Source: Arthrobacter echini
GTDB taxonomy: Bacteria; Actinomycetota; Actinomycetes; Actinomycetales; Micrococcaceae
NCBI RefSeq assembly: GCF_004803505.1
Contig: NZ_SSWH01000002.1
Span: forward strand, 93,299-157,298
Reading direction: 5' to 3'
Length of the DNA stretch: 64,000 bases
The stretch's first letter is position 1. Every line of letters begins with the position of its first letter. The notes under the pieces are model-generated. The model saw only the letters and a list, made by a program, of their open reading frames with translations. It was not told the origin of the DNA and ran no database searches. This document shows, piece after piece, positions 51,223-59,367 of this stretch. Both the position numbers and the translations under genes were made by a program.

Positions 51223-52674
51223 CTACGCTACAAAAATGCCACGGAACTCCACCGGCGGGTATGCGTAATAATTCCGACACAGGGAGAAGTAGCCGCCCCT
51301 GTACAGACTGGAATGCGCCGTAAGAGTGCCGCCTCCACCATCGAGCCGGGTGCACGCTACGGTGTCGGCCGATACGTCGATACGGAAGCTCATCCATTCG
51401 CCCGGAACAGGGGGCTCGGTTGCAGCGCGGCCCAACTCGTAGCCGTCCACGGCCTCCGCGACCCGCCCGAACAGGGCGAACTCCCCATCTCGGTTGATAA
51501 TCAGGTGGTATCCCCCGGATGCCGAAGGCTCCCGGACGCGATAGACGGAGTCGTCATGCTGCCCGAATGCGACGCCCGCATGATCGTTGCCCCGGGGTAG
51601 TGCTTCGGGCCACCGCATCTCGAACGTGATGCTGTGATCAATGGATGTGATAGGACAGAGCGATCCCATGCAGTAGCTCGCTTTGTCCTTATGGTCGATG
51701 AGGATCGAGGATCTTGCACTGCTGATCTCTGGTTGGTGACTCCACGCAAGTGCCCACGGAAGGTCTCCATCGCCGCGCAGGCCTGTCGCGAAGACGTCGG
51801 AGGTGTTGCGTGCGGTGGACGCTGTGACGTAAGGAATGTTGGAGCACATCATTCCTCGCACTCCGAGACTAACAAGTCGGTCCCGGGTCGAACGGGTGTG
51901 TACCTCCCACGCCATGACGGGCTTTCCGAGCCCTACGATCGTACGGACGAGGTCGTCGGAGGCGGAATGGTGGATCCCGATGAGATCGTATCGCCCAGCC
52001 ACGCCGGTGAGTGGCGTCCGTTCGGCGACCGCGAGATCGTCACCGGTCAGATATCCCCAGGTCATGTAACCGCGGTCAGTCACCTCGACCGGGATGTCGG
52101 TCAGTGCCGGCTGTTTCCACACGAAGTGCCGGGTGGACTCGGGGTACGAGTCCATGAGATCGAGCAGTTCGACAGTGTTCGTGGCTTGCTTGTCCTCGAC
52201 GAAGATAACGGCGTTCGCAGCGTGCTTGTCCAGAACGTCGCGGAGGCGAGGGATGGGAAGCAGTAAACTGTTCGGTCCGAGCCAGGGCCTGGCATCATTC
52301 TGAAGTTTGCTCAATTCCTCCAGGGTCGTCTCGGCAATGAGACGGTCGACACCGGTCATCCTGAGCGTGTTCAGGTCGTGGTGACAGACCAACTCGCCGT
52401 CCGCTGTCGCGCTGAGCGAAATCTCTATCGCTCTCGCCCCTGCTGCAAGTGACTGGGCGTATGCCTCCGCCGTATGTTCAGGCCAGTTGTCCATGGATCC
52501 ACGATGGGCTACATAAAACACCGGGTCTTCGAGCATACTGTCGACGGTGTGCACTGCTTGTCGTTTCGGACCGGGCGTCACCTCGGAACACCCCACGAGC
52601 ACGATTGCGCTCGTGGTGAACGCCAGAAAGTCTCGCCGGGACGGGAGCCCATGCGGGCCCTGGGTTGCTTGCAT
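51223..52674 (-). CDS. Tat-exported lipoprotein, glycerophosphodiester phosphodiesterase-like
   Basis: A 483-residue lipoprotein. A twin-arginine motif, SRRDFLAF, is followed by a lipobox (IVLVGCS, Cys29). The first domain (about 50-290) has a GDPD TIM-barrel pattern with H57-R58 (AHRGSMDNWPEHT), E66, E84 and H99-D100, but the second metal aspartate of the usual E-x-D pair is Ser86 (RAIEISLSATADG). The C-terminal half looks like a beta-sandwich (LamG or 3-keto-disaccharide hydrolase type). Possible role: cleavage of glycerol-phosphate polymers, or an inactive carbohydrate binder. ATG at 52674, 4 bp after the Wzy-like gene's stop. The frame to 52713 is not used. Confidence 0.75.
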   Translation of the reverse strand: MQATQGPHGLPSRRDFLAFTTSAIVLVGCSEVTPGPKRQAVHTVDSMLEDPVFYVAHRGSMDNWPEHTAEAYAQSLAAGARAIEISLSATADGELVCHHDLNTLRMTGVDRLIAETTLEELSKLQNDARPWLGPNSLLLPIPRLRDVLDKHAANAVIFVEDKQATNTVELLDLMDSYPESTRHFVWKQPALTDIPVEVTDRGYMTWGYLTGDDLAVAERTPLTGVAGRYDLIGIHHSASDDLVRTIVGLGKPVMAWEVHTRSTRDRLVSLGVRGMMCSNIPYVTASTARNTSDVFATGLRGDGDLPWALAWSHQPEISSARSSILIDHKDKASYCMGSLCPITSIDHSITFEMRWPEALPRGNDHAGVAFGQHDDSVYRVREPSASGGYHLIINRDGEFALFGRVAEAVDGYELGRAATEPPVPGEWMSFRIDVSADTVACTRLDGGGGTLTAHSSLYRGGYFSLCRNYYAYPPVEFRGIFVA

Positions 52675-52678
52675 GGAC

Positions 52679-54028
52679 CTAGCGTCCGATCCAGGACGTA
52701 GGGACTCGGGCATTCACCCTTCTGGCGACGACGGCCCGGCGTCCATCGGAGTCCGCGCGATATCCACCCACTTCCCGAGAGGTGACCCTTGGGCTCTCAC
52801 GGGACCGCTCGGCGGCGACCACGACGAGCGCGACGATCGTCCACACGACGATGCCGGCGACCGAACGCGTCGCCAGACCGCTATAGGTCTGGGGTACGAA
52901 CACGACGACCAGCCCTGCCAGCGTCAACCCTGGGACGGCTTGCCTCGAACGGTTGACCAGCACCAGCGTCAGCAATGACCCGAAGTAGAGGACAGCGAAG
53001 ACGATGCCGATATCCACCGCATACATCAGTATCGAACTCTCGAAGGTCGTCTGAAGACCGGCGTAATCCGCGGCCTCATAACTGGAACCTATTCCGTCAC
53101 CGGTGATGAGATACCGGCTCCAGTCGCGCAGGAACACTGCGTAGGCGTCGTTCCTGGCCTCAGCAGAGCCGGTATCGTCGGCAACCCGACCGAGCAGACC
53201 CTGTCCCAGTGGCGAGATCAGGAGGGGAATGAAGCCTGCACCGATGACCGATAGTGCGAGAACCCTAGTTGACGCGCGGTGCCTCGAGGCTGCTATCGCG
53301 TAGACGGCCCCGGCCGCAGCCACCACCAGGCCCACGCGCGACTGACTGATCAGCACGCCGCTGATGAACAGCGCGATCAGCGGGACCGCAATGGCGAGAC
53401 TGCGGACACCCGCGACGAGGGGCATGAGCGCGCAAAGGACGAGGGACAGGGCGAGGGGCTGGTCGAAGGTTCCCATCCACCGTTGCGTGTCGGGATTGAA
53501 CCAAAATTGGGTGAGGAACCCTGCCTCGTAGAACAGCACGTCCTGGGCAAACCACTGGCAGACCGCTACGACCGTGACGATGGCAGCGAAGACCAGCAAG
53601 ACTGTCCGGAGAACCGGAAGGAGACTCGGCATCCCAGCACCCGTGGAGATGATCAGCAGGAAGAGGACGACCGGAGCGACCATCTGATCGACGAACAGAA
53701 CCACTCCACCGGATTCCTGGACGGTCCTGGTGGTCAGGAAGGACACGGCGAGGACAAGGGCGAGGACAAGGAAGACGTACGCATGCCTGCCGATTGCGCG
53801 CATCAGCGATCGTGGATCACACGCAAGCTGCACGCCGAAGATGGCGAATATGAGCCACGACGCGGCATGGAAGGTCCATGGACCGAACCGCTGCCCCGTG
53901 AGCAGGTAGCTTCCCACGGTCGGAACGAAGAACCAGAGCGCCACGACGAGGATGATCGCGACGAGGGGGCGGGTCCGGAGGAGCCCGGCCGTCAGGACGC
54001 ACAGAGCTATCCATCCGAGCAACTGCAT
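52679..54028 (-). CDS. O-antigen ligase/polymerase-like membrane protein (Wzy family)
   Basis: A 449-residue polytopic protein with roughly 12 hydrophobic helices and one larger extracytoplasmic loop (about 170-235, EAGFLTQFWFNPDTQRWMGTF). Such loops are typical of Wzy polymerases and WaaL ligases. Low conservation makes the choice between polymerase and ligase open; in this cluster a repeat-unit polymerase fits. ATG at 54028 after GGAGGAGGAC. Downstream of the Wzz-like gene and upstream of the lipoprotein gene, all on one strand with short gaps. Confidence 0.75.
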   Translation of the reverse strand: MQLLGWIALCVLTAGLLRTRPLVAIILVVALWFFVPTVGSYLLTGQRFGPWTFHAASWLIFAIFGVQLACDPRSLMRAIGRHAYVFLVLALVLAVSFLTTRTVQESGGVVLFVDQMVAPVVLFLLIISTGAGMPSLLPVLRTVLLVFAAIVTVVAVCQWFAQDVLFYEAGFLTQFWFNPDTQRWMGTFDQPLALSLVLCALMPLVAGVRSLAIAVPLIALFISGVLISQSRVGLVVAAAGAVYAIAASRHRASTRVLALSVIGAGFIPLLISPLGQGLLGRVADDTGSAEARNDAYAVFLRDWSRYLITGDGIGSSYEAADYAGLQTTFESSILMYAVDIGIVFAVLYFGSLLTLVLVNRSRQAVPGLTLAGLVVVFVPQTYSGLATRSVAGIVVWTIVALVVVAAERSRESPRVTSREVGGYRADSDGRRAVVARRVNARVPTSWIGR

Positions 54029-54070
54029 CTCAGTGCCGTCCTCCTCCGGCCGGCCTGCCTCGGCTGTCCA

Positions 54071-55483
54071 TCAGCGGCGGTCCAGGTGCTGTCCACGCTG
54101 CTCAAGAGCGATGATGTCCGATGCGGAGCGCGGTCTCGTGCGGTCAGATCTGGGCGTGGACGGGGACCTCGCGAATCTGCGCTTGCTCTGCGGAACTGCG
54201 TTGAAGACCACCCCGAGCACGTTGGCGTGGACAAGATCCAGCATCTCTTCGGCCGCTTTGAGCCTTCCCTGGTTCGATCGTCCGTACCGGGCCACGACCA
54301 CGACTCCGTCGGAGACCGCGCAGAACGCCCGTGCGTCCGCGAATGGAAGCAGAGATGCTGTATCGAGGATCACGATGTCGAAGGACTTCCGAGCTTCGTC
54401 GAGGAAGTGGTCGAGATCGGCGCTTCCAGATACCCCCGGCGTCCGCTCATCCGCTGATCCCGCGCCCATCATCCACAGACCCTCCTCGCCACCGGGCGTG
54501 ACGACGTCGAGGAGGTCACCCGGGTGTGCAAGCACATCTGACAGGCCCCTCCGCTCCCCCGTTTCCAGCGTCTCGGCGAGCTGGGGATTGCGCACGTCGG
54601 TTTCGACCAGCACTGTGCGGTGACCCGCTTCTGCGAATGCAGCAGCAAGATTCAGAGCAACGGTCGAGGTTCCCTCGCCCCTCGACGAGGACGTGACTGC
54701 TATGGTGCGCAGTGCGTCCGCATCCGAGCGGAAACGCAGTGTGGTGCGAAGGTTGCGCAATGCCTCGAGGACAACCGACTCCCGGTCCGCGCCGCCGGAT
54801 CTCCTGCGTCCGGCCCTGTTCACCGCAGGCACCGTCGCGAGAAGCCGCAGACCGCTGGCGGCTTCCACGTCGTCGACCGAGTACAAGGATGCGTCGGACC
54901 TCCCGCGCAGGATCACCAGACCCATGCCGAGCGCCATTCCGACCAGTATACCGAGCCCGTAATTCAAGGTCTCGCGCGGCGATACTGGATTGTCATCACT
55001 CGTGGGTCCAGCCACGACGTTGAGCCTGGTGTCCGCATCCGCGCTCCCCGAATCCTCGAGGTCGTTGACGAGCCGGTTGAAGTTGGTAGCGACGGACGAA
55101 GCAAGTGCAGAAGCCTCGTCCTGATCCGTGCTGCGGACATTGACGGTCAGTAACAACGTCTCGGCATCCCCGTTTGCACTGATCATGTCCTGGACCTCCT
55201 CGATCGGCAGGTCGGCACCGCTCGCCTTCGCGATCTGTTCGACGATGCGTTCGCTGGTGAGCAGACGCGCATACCCGACGATCCTCAGGCGGGCGAGCTC
55301 GTCCGCCTGCAGTGCCGTCTGACCTGTCGCTGTCGGAGCAAACACGTAGAACCTCACCGTGCTCTCGTAGACGGGAACGGTTGCAGCCGTGATGACGGCG
55401 GCTATACCCGTGCAGAGCAGGACCGAGAGGAGAACCATCCACCAGTTCCTCAGCGCGGAACGGACGAAATTGTCCTGGATCAT
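54071..55483 (-). CDS. Wzz/BY-kinase-like chain length protein with altered Walker A
   Basis: A 470-residue protein that couples an N-terminal Wzz part (transmembrane helix about 17-39, then a periplasmic region, then a second helix about 175-195) to a C-terminal P-loop domain of the tyrosine-kinase type. The Walker A motif reads SSRGEGTSTVALNLA, with Thr272 where the ATP-contacting Lys should be; Walker A' reads VETDVRNP, and Walker B VILDTASLL. No tyrosine cluster at the C-terminus. It may therefore regulate chain length without kinase activity. The ATG at 55483 has AGGTC; the frame extends to 55546. Divergent from the glycosyltransferase genes. Confidence 0.82.
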   Translation of the reverse strand: MIQDNFVRSALRNWWMVLLSVLLCTGIAAVITAATVPVYESTVRFYVFAPTATGQTALQADELARLRIVGYARLLTSERIVEQIAKASGADLPIEEVQDMISANGDAETLLLTVNVRSTDQDEASALASSVATNFNRLVNDLEDSGSADADTRLNVVAGPTSDDNPVSPRETLNYGLGILVGMALGMGLVILRGRSDASLYSVDDVEAASGLRLLATVPAVNRAGRRRSGGADRESVVLEALRNLRTTLRFRSDADALRTIAVTSSSRGEGTSTVALNLAAAFAEAGHRTVLVETDVRNPQLAETLETGERRGLSDVLAHPGDLLDVVTPGGEEGLWMMGAGSADERTPGVSGSADLDHFLDEARKSFDIVILDTASLLPFADARAFCAVSDGVVVVARYGRSNQGRLKAAEEMLDLVHANVLGVVFNAVPQSKRRFARSPSTPRSDRTRPRSASDIIALEQRGQHLDRR

Positions 55484-55753
55484 CGATCTAGACCTGCCTT
55501 CATCAGGGGCGCCGACGGGCGCCTGGAGCACCTTCCCGGCTTTCACTCTCGTAGACCAGGCCGGCCGAGGACCACGACCCGGGCCGCGTCCACCGTTCGG
55601 TCGTCAGGTTACCCCGTCGATACGCTTGTGGACGATCAAGGTCCATCCTATTGGTACACCTGCATGCAATCATTGCTAGTCAAGGGCGCATCGAGCACCG
55701 CGAACGCGCCGGTCCTGGTGCCGAGCAGGGGGAGTGCAGTGAGGAAGCAAGAC
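55484..55753. promoter_or_regulatory. Divergent promoter region of the exopolysaccharide cluster
   Basis: A 270-bp gap between two transcription units. For the plus strand, TTGTGG (55626-55631), 17 bp, TATTGG (55649-55654) is a plausible promoter. For the minus strand nothing clear was seen except the 15-nt leader shared with the PKD gene (55487-55501 region, GATGAAGGCAGGTCT on the minus strand). Confidence 0.35.
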
Positions 55754-56893
55754 ATGCGGGTTCTCGTCGCACATCCGAGTAGTGAGCTCTATGGGACCGA
55801 TCGGGTTCTACTGGAAAGTGTCGACGGCTTCCTGGAAGCTGGGTGGACGGTCGGAGTGGCCCTGCCTGTCGACGGGCCGCTGGTACCGGAGCTCCGCAGG
55901 CGGGGCGTTGCAGTCTACCGGTGCAGTTCGCCTGTGCTGCGGAAGAACCTCATGTCCCTCGGAGGAGTTGCGCGGCTTGCTGCCTCGAGCGTCATGGGAT
56001 CGCTTCGAGGGCTGCGCTTGATCCACCACTTCGCCCCGGACGTGCTCTACGTGAACACGATCACGATCCCACTGTGGCCGATACTGGCACGTCTGACTCG
56101 GCGTAGGGTCCTCACTCATGTCCATGAGGCGGAAGGCAGCGCGTCCAGGCTGCTGCAGATTGCTCTCGCCGCCCCTCTCCTGATCGCCACCTCGGTCGTC
56201 GCCAACAGCACGTACAGCTCCGGCGTCCACGTTCGTGCCCTCCCCCGCCTCTCGGGACGCCTCAAGATCGTGTACAACGGGGTACCAGGACCCTCAGGTG
56301 CCGCACCTGCACGGCGTGAGACGCCCAGTCCACTGACGGTGCTGTACGTCGGCCGACTGTCGTACAGGAAGGGCGTCGACGCCGTCATCGACGCCGTCGG
56401 GGAGCTGACCAGGCGATCAGTGTCGGTACATCTGGACATCGTTGGCGCCGTCTACCCGGGGTACGAGCCCTACGAGGCGACGCTGCGTGAAAGTGTTGCA
56501 CGGCAGGGCCTCGAGTCGGTGGTCTCCTTCCATGGCTTCCATGCCGATGTATCTGCCTTCCGGACCGCTTCCGACGTCGCGGTGGTCTCCTCCCGGCTCG
56601 ACGAGCCGTTCGGCAATACAGCCGTGGAGACCCTTCTCGCGGGACGCCCGCTGGTCGTCAGCGAGACGTCGGGACTGAAAGAAGCCGCGGGGGGTTATGA
56701 GAGTGTTCAGTTCGTCCCGCCCGGCGACGTGCTGCAGTTGGCACAGGCCCTGCAACGTGTCGCCGAGGAATGGGGTCGTTACCGGGATGCCGCCGCGCGG
56801 GACTCCGTCTCTGCCAGCGGCAAACACGGGACAGCCGCCTACCGACGGGCCATATCGGAGGCACTGGAGCGGACGGCATGGACCGACGATTGA
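55754..56893 (+). CDS. Family 4 glycosyltransferase (GT-B fold)
   Basis: A 379-residue cytosolic glycosyltransferase of the exopolysaccharide cluster. The N-terminal half reads LVAHPSSELYGTDRVLLESVDG, a beta-alpha start common in GT4 enzymes. The donor-binding half has LYVGRLSYRKGVDAVIDAVGEL and the GT4 E-x7-E-like motif in SSRLDEPFGNTAVETLLAGRPLV. Sugar specificity unknown. Two starts are possible: the ATG at 55754 (GAGGAA at 8 nt) and the GTG at 55739 (GGGGGAG). The first is chosen. It overlaps the flippase gene by 16 bp, so they are co-translated. Confidence 0.88.
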   Translation: MRVLVAHPSSELYGTDRVLLESVDGFLEAGWTVGVALPVDGPLVPELRRRGVAVYRCSSPVLRKNLMSLGGVARLAASSVMGSLRGLRLIHHFAPDVLYVNTITIPLWPILARLTRRRVLTHVHEAEGSASRLLQIALAAPLLIATSVVANSTYSSGVHVRALPRLSGRLKIVYNGVPGPSGAAPARRETPSPLTVLYVGRLSYRKGVDAVIDAVGELTRRSVSVHLDIVGAVYPGYEPYEATLRESVARQGLESVVSFHGFHADVSAFRTASDVAVVSSRLDEPFGNTAVETLLAGRPLVVSETSGLKEAAGGYESVQFVPPGDVLQLAQALQRVAEEWGRYRDAAARDSVSASGKHGTAAYRRAISEALERTAWTDD

Positions 56894-58389
56894 GGCGGAC
56901 GACCTCACGCGCGTCCCGGACCGCAGCGGCGGGCGACGACGGCGACGGGATGTACCGACAATCGGCGGCGGTACGAGGTATCAGGTGGTCGATGCTCGCC
57001 GTGATCGGCCGCCAGGGCTTTCAGATCGTGGGCGCCTTGATCATCGCCCGAATACTCGGTCCGGAAAGTTTTGGCATCATCAGTGTGGCCAGCATCTATG
57101 TCGTCCTCGTGACCTTGTTGCTCGATCAGGGGCTGTCCGCCGCACTTGTGCAGCGTCCTGACCTCTCGCCGCGAGCACCGGGGGCAACGGTCACGCTCAA
57201 TCTCGTCATGGCCGTGCTGCTCGGAGGTCTGACCTGGGTGATCGCACCGGCGTTGGCCGATTTCTTCTCCGTTCCCGAACTGGTCCTGATTCTCCAGATC
57301 CTCGCGGTCGCTTTGCCCGCCAAAGCCCTCGGCATCGTTCCTCGGGCCGTCCTGGCCCGCCGCCTGATCTTCCGTGGCATGGCAGTCTCCGACGTGGCAG
57401 GTGCGGCGTCAGGAACCGTCGCAGGTGTTACCTCCGCACTGCTCGGCGCAGGCTATTTCGCTGTTGTATTCCAGGTGATCGCCACCGATGTCGTCGCCGC
57501 CGCTGTGCTCCTGCTCGCAGCGCGAGGACCGGCCCCCAACGTGAATCTTCGTGAAGTTCTCCCGCTCCTGAGATTCAGCGTCGGAGTGTTCGGCGTGAAC
57601 GCGCTCGCCTACTTCTCCAGGAACATCGACAACATCCTCGTCGGCCGCTACCTCGGCGTCACGTCGCTGTCGCTGTACGGCATGGCCTACCGAGTGCTTG
57701 CTGTTCCGGTGATGCTGTTCGGTCAGACGGTGAACCGGGTCATGTTCCCCGTGTTCTCCCGGACGTCGTCCGACAAGGCGCTTGTGTCTGCGAATCTGCT
57801 CACGTCGATGCAGGTCCTGTCGATGCTGGTGGTCCCCGTCATGGTCTTCTCCGCCTGTGCATCTCCCCTCCTCGTGACGCTTGTCCTCGGTCAGGACTGG
57901 GTGGAAGCTGCCCCGCTGCTGAGCGTCCTTGCGATAGCAGGAGCCCGGGAGACCATTTTCTTCATCGCGCCCTCCCTGATGCGCGGACTGGGACGAGCGG
58001 GGCTGAATCTGCGGTACGAGATCCTCGCGACCGTCCTCCAGGTGTCGGGCATCGTCGTCGGACTACAGTTCGGGCTGCTCTGGGTAGCAGTGGGGTACGC
58101 CGTCGGCGGCTTCCTGCTCACCCCTGTCCTCCTGGTCATCCAGTCGCGCCTGTCCGGCGCTTCTGTCGGCGCACAGGTGGCCACCATCTGGCCCGCTGTG
58201 CACTGCAGCATCTGGGGAGCGGCTGCCTACTTCGGCGCAGGGTTCGTCGATCTACCGGCCGGCCTTGACCTGCTCGCCGGCCTCGCTGCCTTCATCGTCG
58301 TCGCTGTGGGGGTCCTTCGGCTGGTTCACCGGGACAGGACACGTGTCTTTCTCTCACGAGTGGCAACCCTGGCCGCCATCCGCAGGTAG
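56878..58389 (+). CDS. Polysaccharide flippase (Wzx/MVF-type)
   Basis: A 503-residue membrane protein of 12-14 helices, of the polysaccharide biosynthesis/MATE-like superfamily that moves lipid-linked repeat units across the membrane. ILGPESFGIISVASIYVVLVTLLLDQGLS and NIDNILVGRYLGVTSLSLYGMAYR are recognisable Wzx-like segments; family members close to WzxC share this pattern. The ATG at 56878 has GGAG 8 nt before it and overlaps the glycosyltransferase end; an internal ATG at 56947 is the fallback. Substrate unknown. Confidence 0.87.
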   Translation: MDRRLRRTTSRASRTAAAGDDGDGMYRQSAAVRGIRWSMLAVIGRQGFQIVGALIIARILGPESFGIISVASIYVVLVTLLLDQGLSAALVQRPDLSPRAPGATVTLNLVMAVLLGGLTWVIAPALADFFSVPELVLILQILAVALPAKALGIVPRAVLARRLIFRGMAVSDVAGAASGTVAGVTSALLGAGYFAVVFQVIATDVVAAAVLLLAARGPAPNVNLREVLPLLRFSVGVFGVNALAYFSRNIDNILVGRYLGVTSLSLYGMAYRVLAVPVMLFGQTVNRVMFPVFSRTSSDKALVSANLLTSMQVLSMLVVPVMVFSACASPLLVTLVLGQDWVEAAPLLSVLAIAGARETIFFIAPSLMRGLGRAGLNLRYEILATVLQVSGIVVGLQFGLLWVAVGYAVGGFLLTPVLLVIQSRLSGASVGAQVATIWPAVHCSIWGAAAYFGAGFVDLPAGLDLLAGLAAFIVVAVGVLRLVHRDRTRVFLSRVATLAAIRR

Positions 58390-58423
58390 ACCCGTGACGC
58401 TGCTTCCACGAAAAAGGACCACG

Positions 58424-59356
58424 ATGCCCGTACCCGACACCACGCCTCTCGTCATTGCCGTCCTCACCTTCCGACGGCCCGATGACCTGGCTGCCATTCT
58501 TCCCGCACTGGTGACCCAGGCGAGGTCGAGCACCATCCCGGCTTCCGTTGTCGTCGTCGACAACGATCCGGCGGCAAGTGCACGGGCGTTCGTCACTGCT
58601 CAGGACCCGACCATGGTGCGTTACGTCCACGAACCCGAACCAGGAATTGCGGCAGCACGCAGCCGGGCCATGACCGAAGCCGGCGCTTCCCGATTACTGG
58701 TCTTCATCGACGACGACGAACGACCGACGGAGGGCTGGCTGAACCACCTCCTGGCAACCCAGAGGCGTACAGGCGCGGCGGCTGTGGTTGGACCGGTCAT
58801 CTCCGAGTACGCCCATCCTCCTGATCCCTGGATCAGCGCAGGAAACTTCTTCACGCGTCGAAGAATGCCCACAGGAACAGCGGTCACAGTAGCGGCGACG
58901 AACAATCTCCTGCTCGATCTGGAACAGGTACGGCACTTCGGGCTGGCCTTCGACCGCCGGTACGGATTACTGGGAGGCGAGGACACCCTCTTCACGCGTC
59001 GTCTGTCGCAGCAGGGAGGGAAAATCGTCTGGTGCAATGAGGCCGTAGTGGTGGATCGTGTACCAGCGAACAGGCTGACCCGCTCGTGGGTCCTGCACCG
59101 GGCCTTCAGCAGTGGAAACAGCTGGAGCCGGGTCAGCCTGGAACTGGCCTCGACGACCGTAACGCGTGTCCTCGGTCGGATCAGGTTGGTCCTGGCTGGG
59201 CTCATGCGCATCGCTGGAGGTTCCGCGCGGGTCGTCCCGGGAGTAGTCGGGAGGTCCTTGACATGGCAGGCCAGAGGAGCACGGACAGTTGCACGCGGCG
59301 CCGGCATGGTTTCCGGAGCGATCGGCTACGTGTACCGGGAATACCGGCGCACGTAG
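58424..59356 (+). CDS. Family 2 glycosyltransferase (GT-A fold)
   Basis: A 310-residue glycosyltransferase. The N-terminal GT-A domain (LVIAVLTFRRPDDLAAIL, VVVVDNDPAASARA) has the metal-binding DxD as DDDE in LVFIDDDERPTEGW; the GGEDTLFTRRL segment is the usual ED motif. The C-terminal segment has a hydrophobic stretch (VTRVLGRIRLVLAGLMRIAGG), perhaps a membrane association. The ATG at 58424 follows AAAGGA; the open frame reaches back to 58265. It converges on the PKD-domain gene. Confidence 0.88.
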   Translation: MPVPDTTPLVIAVLTFRRPDDLAAILPALVTQARSSTIPASVVVVDNDPAASARAFVTAQDPTMVRYVHEPEPGIAAARSRAMTEAGASRLLVFIDDDERPTEGWLNHLLATQRRTGAAAVVGPVISEYAHPPDPWISAGNFFTRRRMPTGTAVTVAATNNLLLDLEQVRHFGLAFDRRYGLLGGEDTLFTRRLSQQGGKIVWCNEAVVVDRVPANRLTRSWVLHRAFSSGNSWSRVSLELASTTVTRVLGRIRLVLAGLMRIAGGSARVVPGVVGRSLTWQARGARTVARGAGMVSGAIGYVYREYRRT

Positions 59357-59367
59357 CCGACTCCCGA

